The position numbers and the translations under genes are program-made. A stretch of 11,374 nt of DNA from Cenarchaeum sp. SB0662_bin_33. Its GTDB lineage: Archaea; Thermoproteota; Nitrososphaeria; Nitrososphaerales; Nitrosopumilaceae. The notes beneath the pieces were generated by a model. The model was not told the DNA's origin. It ran no database searches and saw only the letters and a list, made by a program, of their open reading frames with translations. The DNA is taken from the NCBI GenBank assembly GCA_009840065.1, contig VXON01000177.1, forward strand, positions 1-11,374, in the 5' to 3' direction. Shown in pieces: positions 1 through 6,192 of this stretch. Position 1 is the first letter of the stretch. Every line of letters begins with the position of its first letter.

Positions 1-45
1 CCGAAGGGACTTGCGCACTTCCCCTTTATGTACCTTGAGATCCAA
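1..45 (-). CDS. Possible 5' end of a divergent gene running off the left edge (partial)
   Basis: Reading leftward from a TTG at 45-43, the frame stays open for 15 codons to the window edge (MDLKVHKGEVRKSLR). An in-frame TAG at 51-49 limits how far upstream it could start. The peptide is charged and protein-like, and an AT-rich box (about 82-88) lies roughly 40 nt upstream. It would be divergent from the UPF0182 gene, with about 210 bp between them. Fifteen codons are too few to identify a family, and the open frame could be chance. Confidence 0.25.
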   Translation of the reverse strand, partial: MDLKVHKGEVRKSLR

Positions 46-150
46 CCCCTAATTTGGCACACTGTACTTGGCTAGGTAGTGCATATTTCCCCAAACAAAA
101 GACTGCTTTTTACAGATGTATCCACGTACTTCAAAAAGCAAAACACTTTC

Positions 151-197
151 CAAAATTTGGACAATCCAAAAACCCCTTTGTCTTTGCAGGAGGAACC
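151..197 (+). repeat. 47-bp inverted partial copy of the start of the YkgJ-type gene
   Basis: This segment matches the reverse complement of 5753-5799 at 41 of 47 positions without gaps. The match covers the TTG start and the first 13 or so codons of the cysteine-cluster gene. In the same frame this copy reads DNPKTPLSLQEEP, against DSPKNPLSLLEKP in the full gene. The frame here runs on to a TAG at 250-252 without any Cys cluster, so the copy holds only a fragment of that gene. It may be a duplicated gene remnant or a shared leader element. Four of the five altered codons change the amino acid, which gives little sign of purifying selection. Confidence 0.75.
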
Positions 198-225
198 ATT
201 CTACATACATCATTTGGAACTGTCG

Positions 226-237
226 TTAAACATTAAT
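226..237 (+). promoter_or_regulatory. Possible TATA-like box for the UPF0182 gene
   Basis: An AT-rich stretch (TTAAACATTAAT) is centred about 24 nt upstream of the TTG at 256. That spacing would suit a leaderless archaeal transcript. The sequence is a poor TATA match, so this call is weak. Confidence 0.3.
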
Positions 238-255
238 TTGCCATGGCGGTAGGAA

Positions 256-3102
256 TTGTGCTTGTATACTGAATCAACGGACAAACCGTCTCCGCCATCG
301 GACATTGGAAAGTATGTCACGGTAATCGTCTTTGCAGTTTTAGGCTTGGCCATATTCCTGCTGGCCGGAAACCAGGTCGTTGCCATGCTCATGAATTTAA
401 GCGAATTTGATGAGCAGTTTACAAAACCGTTATACTACTCGCTGGTCTCTGCCCTGATACTATCTTCAATCTCACTGATCCGCGTCAATGCGGTAAAGCG
501 CTCTTCTATATTTTGGTACGTATTAAATTCGGCCATATCCCTTATGAGCCGGGCACCCGGCGAGTCCAGAAGTATACAGGGATTTGGCAAGTTTAAACTC
601 AGTCCTGCCCAGTTTGCGATATGGCAAGTCTCAAAGGTACTACTCTTTGGAGCATTCTTTGTAAATGTGATGTTTGGCTTTGCAGCCGTATCATTCTTTG
701 ATGGAAATCAGCTGGGAGTAGAGTACCTTCCTAGCCTGTTTACACTACCATTTGTAACCCCTCCCACGGATCCATCATATGCAGATGATACTGTCATACC
801 ACTCATACCCGCACTTGTAATATTACTCTCGCCCATACTGGCCGCCATAGGTCTGCGTCTACTTCTCTATGTAGGACTGCATGGCATAATCAGCATGATA
901 ACCACATATGTGGCCGACTCTTCAGAAGGAAAGGCCCGATATCTGAACTATGCCTCAACGTTGGAGCTGATTCTTGGAATAACCGTACTGTGGACCGCCT
1001 TTAATCTATTCTTTACAGATAATATAGACTACAACACACGATATGTAATTACAGGGGCCCTATTGATTGGCTTTGCCTTGGTGGCATTCTCTATAATTGA
1101 CAGGATGCGTGCACGTATTCTTACACACATGTTCAAGCGCGATGTAATCATACGTATCGGAACTATACTGGTTATAGTTTTAGCAATAATAGCCATCACC
1201 ACGGTCAACAACAGCGTTGCTGATGCCAAAAAGATAGAGTATATAGGCCCGTATACGGCTCAGGAGATAGGTGTCAATAGGTATCTAGCAGAGTTATACG
1301 AGATACAGGAAAATACGCACGATTCCAGATTATTATCTGTCCCATCAAATAATATCGCAAACTATGTTGAGGAGAATAGGGATGTGCTTGATGTTATTCG
1401 TGTCTGGGACTGGGAGGCGGCTTTTGCTAAACTAAGGCCCGAGATTGGTCTTATACCATATGTTAACTTTGAAGACAATGATATTCTACGTTTCAATGAC
1501 ACACTGTATTGGACCGCATCAATGGCACCAATACTACCTAGTACAGTCAATCCTGATAATGTCTGGTTTAATAGGCACTTGGTGTATACGCATGTACCCA
1601 ATGGCTTTCTGACCTTGGGCGCGACGGACGGCCAGATAGTGGACAGCAGTACATTCTTTGATCAACGCAGGATATACTATGGTGAGGGTGGCCTCTTTCA
1701 GGATACATGGTCCGGATATAGGGTATCCCGGGGCGAAGACACCAGGGAGTTGGAGGGCGCCCTATATGCAGGTGATGGCGGCATAGCCATATCTCCACCC
1801 TTAAGCTACATTTTTGAGCCGAACTTTTTACTCTCCTATCCAACCGAGTCTATACATGTGAACCGCTACAAGGACATACATAACCGCATGGAGGCACTAT
1901 ACCCATACTTTTTGTACTCATTATTTGGCGCAAAGATAGACTTGCTGCCCGTTACAGATGGAGAGAGCACCTACTGGTTGGTCCCGCTTATAATAGGGTT
2001 TGATACTAGGGATGTGCCTTGGTCCCAGGGGAATCCATATCTGAGATTGGTGGGATATGCCCTTATTGACACGTATCATGGTGATATATCGCTGCTGAAA
2101 ACTGGTGATGACTTCTTTACTGATATGTTCGTATCCCAGTATCATGAAAAGTTTGAACCCATGCCTGACTGGTTAACCAATCAGATAAGATACCCGGTAG
2201 AGCTCTTCAACTGGAAGACTCAGATGTACAACAGTTACCATGTGACCAACGTGGAGACCTTCATACAGGCCAACCAGTTCTATGAGATACCTGCGGGCTT
2301 GGAGACCTATTATGTACAGGCCAAGCCTCCGGGCTTTGAGCAGACTGAATTTTTGGGACTGTTGTCGTTGGAACTGCGGGGCTCTCAGGGCAGAAACCTA
2401 GCCGGCTATATGATTGTAGAGAATGATCTACCAAACCTAGGCCGCATGCAGTTCTACGAGGTTCCGCTTAACTCTACCACAAAACTGATAGGCCCCACGG
2501 CGGTAAAGGAGGCGCTGGACCGGGATCCAGAGTTTGCGCAACTAAACACACTATGGCGCAATCCGCGCATAGGCGACAACATACTGTACAGGGTGGGTGA
2601 TCAGGACGTATACTTTATACCCGTATATACGGCAGGTGCCGGCGGCGTTGTTGCGCAGCTGGGCACTGTGGCCGCCGTAGGCGCCTCATTTACTGGTGAA
2701 TACTATGTGGGCCTAGGCGAGGATCAAGAGTCAGCATTTAGGGCATATCTGCTGAAACTCTCGGGTGTTGCATCGACAAATGGTGGTGATGTTGTTGAGA
2801 TGACAAGGGATGACAGGGTCTCCATACTGATAACCACGCTGCAGGATAGAGGAATAGATGTGCTTGAGCCCACGACAATCCAGTTCCCATTAACTTTCAG
2901 GGAGTCGGAGATATCCTTCTACTCTGTAACTGATCAGGATGATGCCGTATCGGCTTTGGAGTCATTTATAGATGACTTTGTGGTGCCACGTGCAGATCGT
3001 GTATTTATGTGGGAGACTGACAATATCATCAACATAGGTACCGTACTGGTTCGGGATAGCATAACCGAGATGCACTATATCGCCATTGAGGTAGGCAGTT
3101 GA
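256..3102 (+). CDS. UPF0182 family membrane protein
   Basis: This 948-residue protein fits the UPF0182 family, large proteins of about 900-1000 residues with an N-terminal membrane block and a big soluble domain of unknown function. About seven hydrophobic segments can be seen, at roughly residues 19-40, 58-76, 121-148, 180-215, 236-254, 263-282 and 297-316. After these comes a soluble part of about 630 residues, rich in aromatic residues, that begins near YIGPYTAQEIG and probably lies outside the membrane. The start is TTG at 256. A TAG in the same frame at 250-252 blocks extension, and the first ATG in frame lies inside or after the first hydrophobic segment. No well-spaced SD is present, so a leaderless mRNA is likely. 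The last codon overlaps the next gene in a TTGA junction, which implies co-translation. Family assignment rests on architecture and sequence style. Biochemical function is unknown. Confidence 0.85.
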   Translation: MCLYTESTDKPSPPSDIGKYVTVIVFAVLGLAIFLLAGNQVVAMLMNLSEFDEQFTKPLYYSLVSALILSSISLIRVNAVKRSSIFWYVLNSAISLMSRAPGESRSIQGFGKFKLSPAQFAIWQVSKVLLFGAFFVNVMFGFAAVSFFDGNQLGVEYLPSLFTLPFVTPPTDPSYADDTVIPLIPALVILLSPILAAIGLRLLLYVGLHGIISMITTYVADSSEGKARYLNYASTLELILGITVLWTAFNLFFTDNIDYNTRYVITGALLIGFALVAFSIIDRMRARILTHMFKRDVIIRIGTILVIVLAIIAITTVNNSVADAKKIEYIGPYTAQEIGVNRYLAELYEIQENTHDSRLLSVPSNNIANYVEENRDVLDVIRVWDWEAAFAKLRPEIGLIPYVNFEDNDILRFNDTLYWTASMAPILPSTVNPDNVWFNRHLVYTHVPNGFLTLGATDGQIVDSSTFFDQRRIYYGEGGLFQDTWSGYRVSRGEDTRELEGALYAGDGGIAISPPLSYIFEPNFLLSYPTESIHVNRYKDIHNRMEALYPYFLYSLFGAKIDLLPVTDGESTYWLVPLIIGFDTRDVPWSQGNPYLRLVGYALIDTYHGDISLLKTGDDFFTDMFVSQYHEKFEPMPDWLTNQIRYPVELFNWKTQMYNSYHVTNVETFIQANQFYEIPAGLETYYVQAKPPGFEQTEFLGLLSLELRGSQGRNLAGYMIVENDLPNLGRMQFYEVPLNSTTKLIGPTAVKEALDRDPEFAQLNTLWRNPRIGDNILYRVGDQDVYFIPVYTAGAGGVVAQLGTVAAVGASFTGEYYVGLGEDQESAFRAYLLKLSGVASTNGGDVVEMTRDDRVSILITTLQDRGIDVLEPTTIQFPLTFRESEISFYSVTDQDDAVSALESFIDDFVVPRADRVFMWETDNIINIGTVLVRDSITEMHYIAIEVGS
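3088..3095 (+). promoter_or_regulatory. Shine-Dalgarno site for the amidotransferase gene
   Basis: GAGGTAGG, inside the last codons of the UPF0182 gene, lies just before the TTG at 3099 and matches the archaeal anti-SD core. It supports TTG as the start and fits translational coupling across the 4-base overlap. Confidence 0.6.
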
Positions 3103-3650
3103 TACTGGCCGTTGACAACGGTTCTCGATATACAAACACACTAACAAGATACCTTGAGGATTTAAATACTAATTTTGCCGCTAGGCAACCCCATCAGATT
3201 GATACTGACAGACTGCAGGCGTATTCGTCCTTTATACTGTCGGGCCGCCGGAGCAATCAGAACCACATGAACAAGGTAAACTCTGACATAATACGCTTTG
3301 CAGTACGGCATGACAGGCCGCTCTTGGGAATATGCTATGGCGCCGAGATGCTGGCCTTGTCTTTGGGTGGTACAATAAGACGCATGCCGCAGCCAGTATA
3401 TGGAGATGTGCGGGTTCAGGTCACACAGGACAATCCGCTGTGTACAGGTAATGTTAGTGTCTTTGCGAGTCACTCGTATGAGATATCCAAGATACCGTCA
3501 CCACTGACTTCAGTGGGCTCCTCTACTACATGCCATAACGAGATAATTCGATACAACAATACATTGGTATTTGGCGTGCAGTTTCATCCTGAGATGAGTC
3601 CTGATGGCCTGGTAATGATTGAGAGATTTTTGAGGGAGATGTCACGCTAA
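3099..3650 (+). CDS. Class I glutamine amidotransferase, GMP synthase subunit A-like
   Basis: This 183-residue protein has a triad-type class I amidotransferase fold, which releases ammonia from glutamine for a partner synthetase. Cys79 in the GICYG nucleophile elbow and His163/Glu165 in QFHPE form the expected catalytic triad. The N-terminal ILAVDNGSRY resembles the start of archaeal GMP synthase A subunits, and the length (about 185-190 residues) fits a stand-alone subunit. One difference is at the usual SGGPS oxyanion loop, which here reads SGRRS, so its partner or activity may differ from true GuaA. No ATP-pyrophosphatase (B subunit) gene lies nearby. The TTG start is supported by the SD at 3088-3095 and by the 4-base overlap with the upstream gene. 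PabA, HisH or PdxT are less likely because of the DNG start motif. Amidotransferase identity is secure, but GMP synthase assignment is only likely. Confidence 0.85.
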   Translation: MILAVDNGSRYTNTLTRYLEDLNTNFAARQPHQIDTDRLQAYSSFILSGRRSNQNHMNKVNSDIIRFAVRHDRPLLGICYGAEMLALSLGGTIRRMPQPVYGDVRVQVTQDNPLCTGNVSVFASHSYEISKIPSPLTSVGSSTTCHNEIIRYNNTLVFGVQFHPEMSPDGLVMIERFLREMSR

Positions 3651-3750
3651 ATCAGGTGTATGATGCACATCACATCTGAGGTGACTGGTGTCAACCACCC
3701 TCGCACAGCCGGGCATCATAGACCTATCATATGAGTCATCAGAAGTAAAT

Positions 3751-3762
3751 TCTATACTATAA
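3751..3762 (+). promoter_or_regulatory. TATA-like box for the C39/TPR gene
   Basis: TCTATACTATAA stands about 45 nt upstream of the ATG at 3801. It would place transcription start near 3783 and give a short leader of under 20 nt that carries the SD. Confidence 0.45.
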
Positions 3763-3766
3763 TCAA

Positions 3767-3786
3767 ACAGTTTTAACTAGAACTGT
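3767..3786 (+). repeat. Inverted repeat between promoter and SD of the C39/TPR gene
   Basis: ACAGTT at 3767-3772 and AACTGT at 3781-3786 form a perfect 6-bp inverted repeat with 8 nt between the arms. It sits just downstream of the likely TATA box and spans the predicted transcription start, which is where an archaeal repressor would bind. It could be chance. Confidence 0.4.
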
Positions 3787-3790
3787 CTAA

Positions 3791-3796
3791 GGGTGA
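3791..3796 (+). promoter_or_regulatory. Shine-Dalgarno site for the C39/TPR gene
   Basis: GGGTGA followed by TATA sits 4-5 nt before the ATG at 3801 and is complementary to the archaeal 16S 3' end (core GGTGAT). It fixes this ATG as the start. Confidence 0.65.
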
Positions 3797-3800
3797 TATA

Positions 3801-4727
3801 ATGACGGACTTGATACTACCTCTTGTAAATGAGGAGAATACATGCCTGCCACTGGCAGTAAATGTTGTAGCCCAATACTGGAACGTCCAAATCCCAATGC
3901 CGGAAAACAAGGCCAAGATGTATCCGTCAGGTACCGGAAGCGTCATTATGGAAGGAATAGAGCTGGCCGAATATCACGGCCTGAATGTATCTGTATTAAA
4001 GACCGATATGGTAGGACTGTTCTCTGCCATCGATTCCGGAATACCACCCATAGTCGTACTCCCGGGAATAGGCGCTATAACTCAACACGTATCGGTACTC
4101 TCCGGTTATGATGAGAGTACGATACTCCACTACATACCTGATGGTACGGAGGAGGGAATGTATGAGGGCGCCATACCGTATGGTGTATTTGAGGAAAAAT
4201 GGACTCAGGAAAACCACACAGCAATACTTATTGGACCCCCGGATGTAGTGAAGCAAAAAGGCTCAGAGTCACTAAGACTATGTCTGGAGGCCGAGCGGGC
4301 CATGCTATCCAACAATGATGACAAGATACGCTCGTTTTTGGAGCAGGCCTTATCCATAGACCGTAATAATGCCACCGCTTGGCTATTCCTTGCCGACCTG
4401 CAAAACAAGCGCGGCAGTGATGAGTGTGTAGACAGCTATGCTGAATGCATAAAACTCAACAAACAATACTTTCTAGCGCATAACGGACTGGGAAACTACT
4501 ATCTCAAAAAGGACGACATTACAAAGTCCGAGTATAGTTACACCCGCGCCATACAGATAGACCCAAAACGTAGTGGCAGTGTCTACAAGAATAGGGCATA
4601 TCTTCGGAACAAGCGGGAGGCGTATGGGCCTGCCGCCGATGATCTGGAACAATACGTCAAGCTATCGCCCCATGCTTCTGACCGGGGTGCCATGCAGAGG
4701 GCCATACTGGAACTGCGAAACATGTAG
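3801..4727 (+). CDS. C39-peptidase-like domain fused to TPR repeats
   Basis: This is a 308-residue soluble protein with no signal peptide or membrane segment. Residues 1-145 resemble a papain-fold C39-type domain. Cys15 in NEENTCLPLAVNVVAQYW would be the nucleophile, His96 (ITQHVSVLSGY) the base and Asp114 (YIPD) the third residue. The usual oxyanion-hole Gln before the Cys is not evident, and N10/E11 stand there instead, so activity is uncertain. Residues 155-300 form about four TPR-like helical pairs, for example EQALSIDRNNATAWLFLADL and GNYYLKKDDITKSEYSYTRA. These presumably bind a protein or peptide partner. The gene is probably monocistronic, with its own TATA-like box, inverted repeat and SD. 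Its TAG stop at 4725-4727 is one base from the 3' end of the convergent tRNA-Gly. The TPR part is secure. The peptidase-like part is likely, but no substrate can be named. Confidence 0.8.
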   Translation: MTDLILPLVNEENTCLPLAVNVVAQYWNVQIPMPENKAKMYPSGTGSVIMEGIELAEYHGLNVSVLKTDMVGLFSAIDSGIPPIVVLPGIGAITQHVSVLSGYDESTILHYIPDGTEEGMYEGAIPYGVFEEKWTQENHTAILIGPPDVVKQKGSESLRLCLEAERAMLSNNDDKIRSFLEQALSIDRNNATAWLFLADLQNKRGSDECVDSYAECIKLNKQYFLAHNGLGNYYLKKDDITKSEYSYTRAIQIDPKRSGSVYKNRAYLRNKREAYGPAADDLEQYVKLSPHASDRGAMQRAILELRNM

Positions 4728-4728
4728 A

Positions 4729-4802
4729 TGCGGTGCGCGGGATTTGAACCCGCGATAACCAGCTTGGGAAGCTGGCGTCCTACCGAGCTAGACCAGCACC
4801 GC
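4729..4802 (-). tRNA. tRNA-Gly (anticodon CCC)
   Basis: The minus strand folds as a 74-nt cloverleaf. The acceptor stem is GCGGUGC with GCACCGC, and the D arm is GUC/GAC. The anticodon stem is CCAGC/GCUGG with loop UUCCCAA, giving anticodon CCC, which reads GGG (Gly). The variable loop has five bases, and the T arm is GCGGG-UUCAAAU-CCCGC. The discriminator is A at 4729, and CCA is not encoded. There is no intron. The AT box at 4826-4834 is about 28 nt upstream of its 5' end. Confidence 0.95.
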
Positions 4803-4825
4803 CCAAATGACATACATACCAACGC

Positions 4826-4834
4826 AATTAAATA
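4826..4834. promoter_or_regulatory. Shared AT box for tRNA-Gly (-) and the zinc-ribbon gene (+)
   Basis: AATTAAATA reads TATTTAATT on the other strand, so it is TATA-like both ways. Its centre (4830) is 28 nt from the 5' end of tRNA-Gly at 4802 and 28 nt from the ATG at 4858. Both distances suit an archaeal promoter with transcription starting at, or within a few bases of, each gene. Confidence 0.5.
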
Positions 4835-4857
4835 GGTTGATCGACATACATTATGTA

Positions 4858-5031
4858 ATGGATGCACGCTGTCCTGAATGTAGCAGAGTAGCCATACTAG
4901 ATGATGATGTGACACATGTAAGATGCCCCCATTGCGGGTTTGAGGCTGACTATGACAACTATCTTGAGATAATGAAGAATGCTGCCATAAACATGGCTGC
5001 CGACTACATTCCCGACAGGCCCGGCTTATGA
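4858..5031 (+). CDS. Small zinc-ribbon protein (57 residues)
   Basis: The protein begins MDARCPECSRVAI and has two CPxC knuckles, CPEC and CPHC, about 17 residues apart, followed by an acidic, probably helical tail. This is a C4 zinc ribbon, a fold used for binding nucleic acid or protein. The partner is unknown. An in-frame ATG at 4807 would add 17 residues. I prefer 4858 because it lies 28 nt from a TATA-like box, as for a leaderless mRNA, and because a start at 4807 would leave no room for a promoter before tRNA-Gly begins at 4802. The 3' end overlaps the convergent YkgJ-type gene by 6 bp (5026-5031). Confidence 0.7.
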   Translation: MDARCPECSRVAILDDDVTHVRCPHCGFEADYDNYLEIMKNAAINMAADYIPDRPGL

Positions 5032-5793
5032 CATACTGGCAGCACCAAAACTCTCCCTAGTGGTTCGAGTGTACTGCATACTATATCTTGCTATTATACC
5101 TGAATACTCATCTAGAGTATTCTTCATATCCTGGATGGCATCACCCAGATAAAATCCCGGACAGTCTCCAGTAAACTGGTATGTTGCCTGTATGCGGGCC
5201 TGGCCACCATGACTCTCCAACCATGTACTGAATGGATACAGATAACATACTCCCGGTCTTGCGGGATGCAGACTACATGCTCCACCATCATCTAGAAACC
5301 TACATGGGATTCTCGTCCCGTCATCTTCTGCCGTTTCATCATATTTGCGTTTTAGATTTATTCCGGTTATGATGGCTGATGGCTCCTGCCAAGTAGCCAG
5401 TACGGTCTCCTTTTTTATAAACTCTGATAGTTTGGAATACCTTAAGTTTGACTTTATTGTGATTAAGTCATCAGATGTCAGGGGTAGCCTGCCCTGGCGC
5501 TCACAGCAATTATGGCAGTCAGGCCAGTAACACTTCCACAGTACGTATCTGTTATGTTCAACCAAATACGGTATGTGAAATGTAACATCACCTACAACAT
5601 ATGTGTAGTCTTTACTTTTGACCTCTCCTAAAATGAACTTCCTTAGTGTGGGATCAATATCCCACTCTTTCTCCAGCAAATCCAACGACTTTATCATCTC
5701 GCCTACGGACAAACATGATACGTTAGATACAAGTTCGTTATATATGATGGCCGGTTTCTCCAGCAAAGACAAAGGATTTTTCGGACTGTCCAA
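5026..5793 (-). CDS. YkgJ-type cysteine-cluster (zinc/iron-chelating) protein
   Basis: This 255-residue soluble protein has the cysteine pattern of the YkgJ / CxxCxxCC family, often annotated as putative zinc- or iron-chelating or Fe-S oxidoreductase proteins. The cysteines are C88, C93, C96 and C97 (WKCYWPDCHNCCERQG), then LPLTSDD, then C164 and C173 (PCRFLDDGGACSLH), C183 (RPGVCYLYPF) and C211 (GDCPGF). These eight could hold a metal site. The first 80 residues are an extra N-terminal region without recognised motifs. The start is TTG at 5793, because an in-frame TGA lies three codons upstream and the first ATG comes only at residue 33. A TATA-like GTATATGG on the minus strand (about 5827-5834) lies about 37 nt upstream. 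The 5' end is partly copied, inverted, at 151-197. Family is likely but function is unknown. Confidence 0.8.
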   Translation of the reverse strand: MDSPKNPLSLLEKPAIIYNELVSNVSCLSVGEMIKSLDLLEKEWDIDPTLRKFILGEVKSKDYTYVVGDVTFHIPYLVEHNRYVLWKCYWPDCHNCCERQGRLPLTSDDLITIKSNLRYSKLSEFIKKETVLATWQEPSAIITGINLKRKYDETAEDDGTRIPCRFLDDGGACSLHPARPGVCYLYPFSTWLESHGGQARIQATYQFTGDCPGFYLGDAIQDMKNTLDEYSGIIARYSMQYTRTTRESFGAASMS

Positions 5794-5799
5794 ATTTTG
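5753..5799 (-). repeat. 47-bp inverted repeat partner of 151-197
   Basis: This is the start-codon region of the YkgJ-type gene and matches 151-197 at 41 of 47 positions in the opposite orientation. A looser match (CACTTT, then 2-3 bases) continues about 10 bp upstream of the start and then fades, as it does downstream of codon 13. Confidence 0.75.
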
Positions 5800-6061
5800 T
5801 CAAAAGTGGCAATGTAGACAGTATTCCATATACAAAACACTCCGAATTATACTCCCAAGACCAATCTTGATGATTCAGAGGGATTGTAATTGGTATGGTA
5901 TTAGATCTTAAATGATTGTAGACCGTATCTTTAGAAAGTCAAATAAAATACCTTAAAATGGGTATTATGTGAAGGCAGAGGTCCGACTATTTCTAGTCAT
6001 ATGTTGTGTAGTTTGAGAGATCATTTTGCCCTAGCAGGAGGAATCAGTATAAGTAATAATA
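5800..6061. other. Intergenic region between the YkgJ-type gene and tRNA-Leu
   Basis: I see no credible gene here. The region includes a TATA-like element for the leftward YkgJ-type gene (about 5827-5834) and a perfect 5-bp hairpin GACTA-TTTC-TAGTC at 5985-5998. It also has an SD-like AGGAGGA near 6036-6043 that is not followed by an open frame. Confidence 0.5.
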
Positions 6062-6149
6062 TGGTGCGGGAGATGGGATTTGAACCCACGAACTCCTAAG
6101 AGATAAGGACCTGAACCTTACGCCTTTGGCCAGGCTGGGCGACTCCCGC
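6062..6149 (-). tRNA. tRNA-Leu (anticodon CAG)
   Basis: The minus strand folds as a class II tRNA. The acceptor stem is GCGGGAG/CUCCCGC, and the anticodon stem is UAAGG/CCUUA with loop UUCAGGU, giving CAG, which reads CUG (Leu). A long variable arm (UCUCUUAGGAG) and the T arm GUGGG-UUCAAAU-CCCAU follow. The discriminator is A at 6065, and the next bases (6064-6062) read CCA, so the tail may be encoded here, unlike in the other two tRNAs. The mature tRNA body is 6065-6149 (85 nt). Confidence 0.95.
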
Positions 6150-6170
6150 ACTTTTTTGTGACATTTTAGG

Positions 6171-6178
6171 AAATAATA
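6171..6178 (-). promoter_or_regulatory. TATA-like box for tRNA-Leu
   Basis: On the minus strand TATTATTT lies about 25 nt upstream of the tRNA 5' end at 6149, which is the normal archaeal distance. The box lies between the dnaJ stop and the tRNA, so the tRNA probably has its own promoter although it follows the chaperone operon. Confidence 0.5.
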
Positions 6179-6192
6179 CCCTTTTGTTAGTA

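Noticed and set aside
54..236. 60-codon plus-strand frame over the repeated segment
   Set aside because: It is in a different frame from the YkgJ-type coding sequence, starts at TTG with no SD, and overlaps the better explained repeat.
3655..3720. Possible C/D box small RNA after the amidotransferase gene (TGATG and CTGA-like motifs)
   Set aside because: The C box is imperfect, and a second CTGA at a suitable distance is missing, so the box set is incomplete.
5865..5895. TTGATGA motif resembling a C box
   Set aside because: No matching D box follows on the same strand.
6036..6061. AGGAGGA site followed by ATG at 6061 on the plus strand
   Set aside because: The ATG leads directly into the antisense of tRNA-Leu, and no meaningful frame follows.
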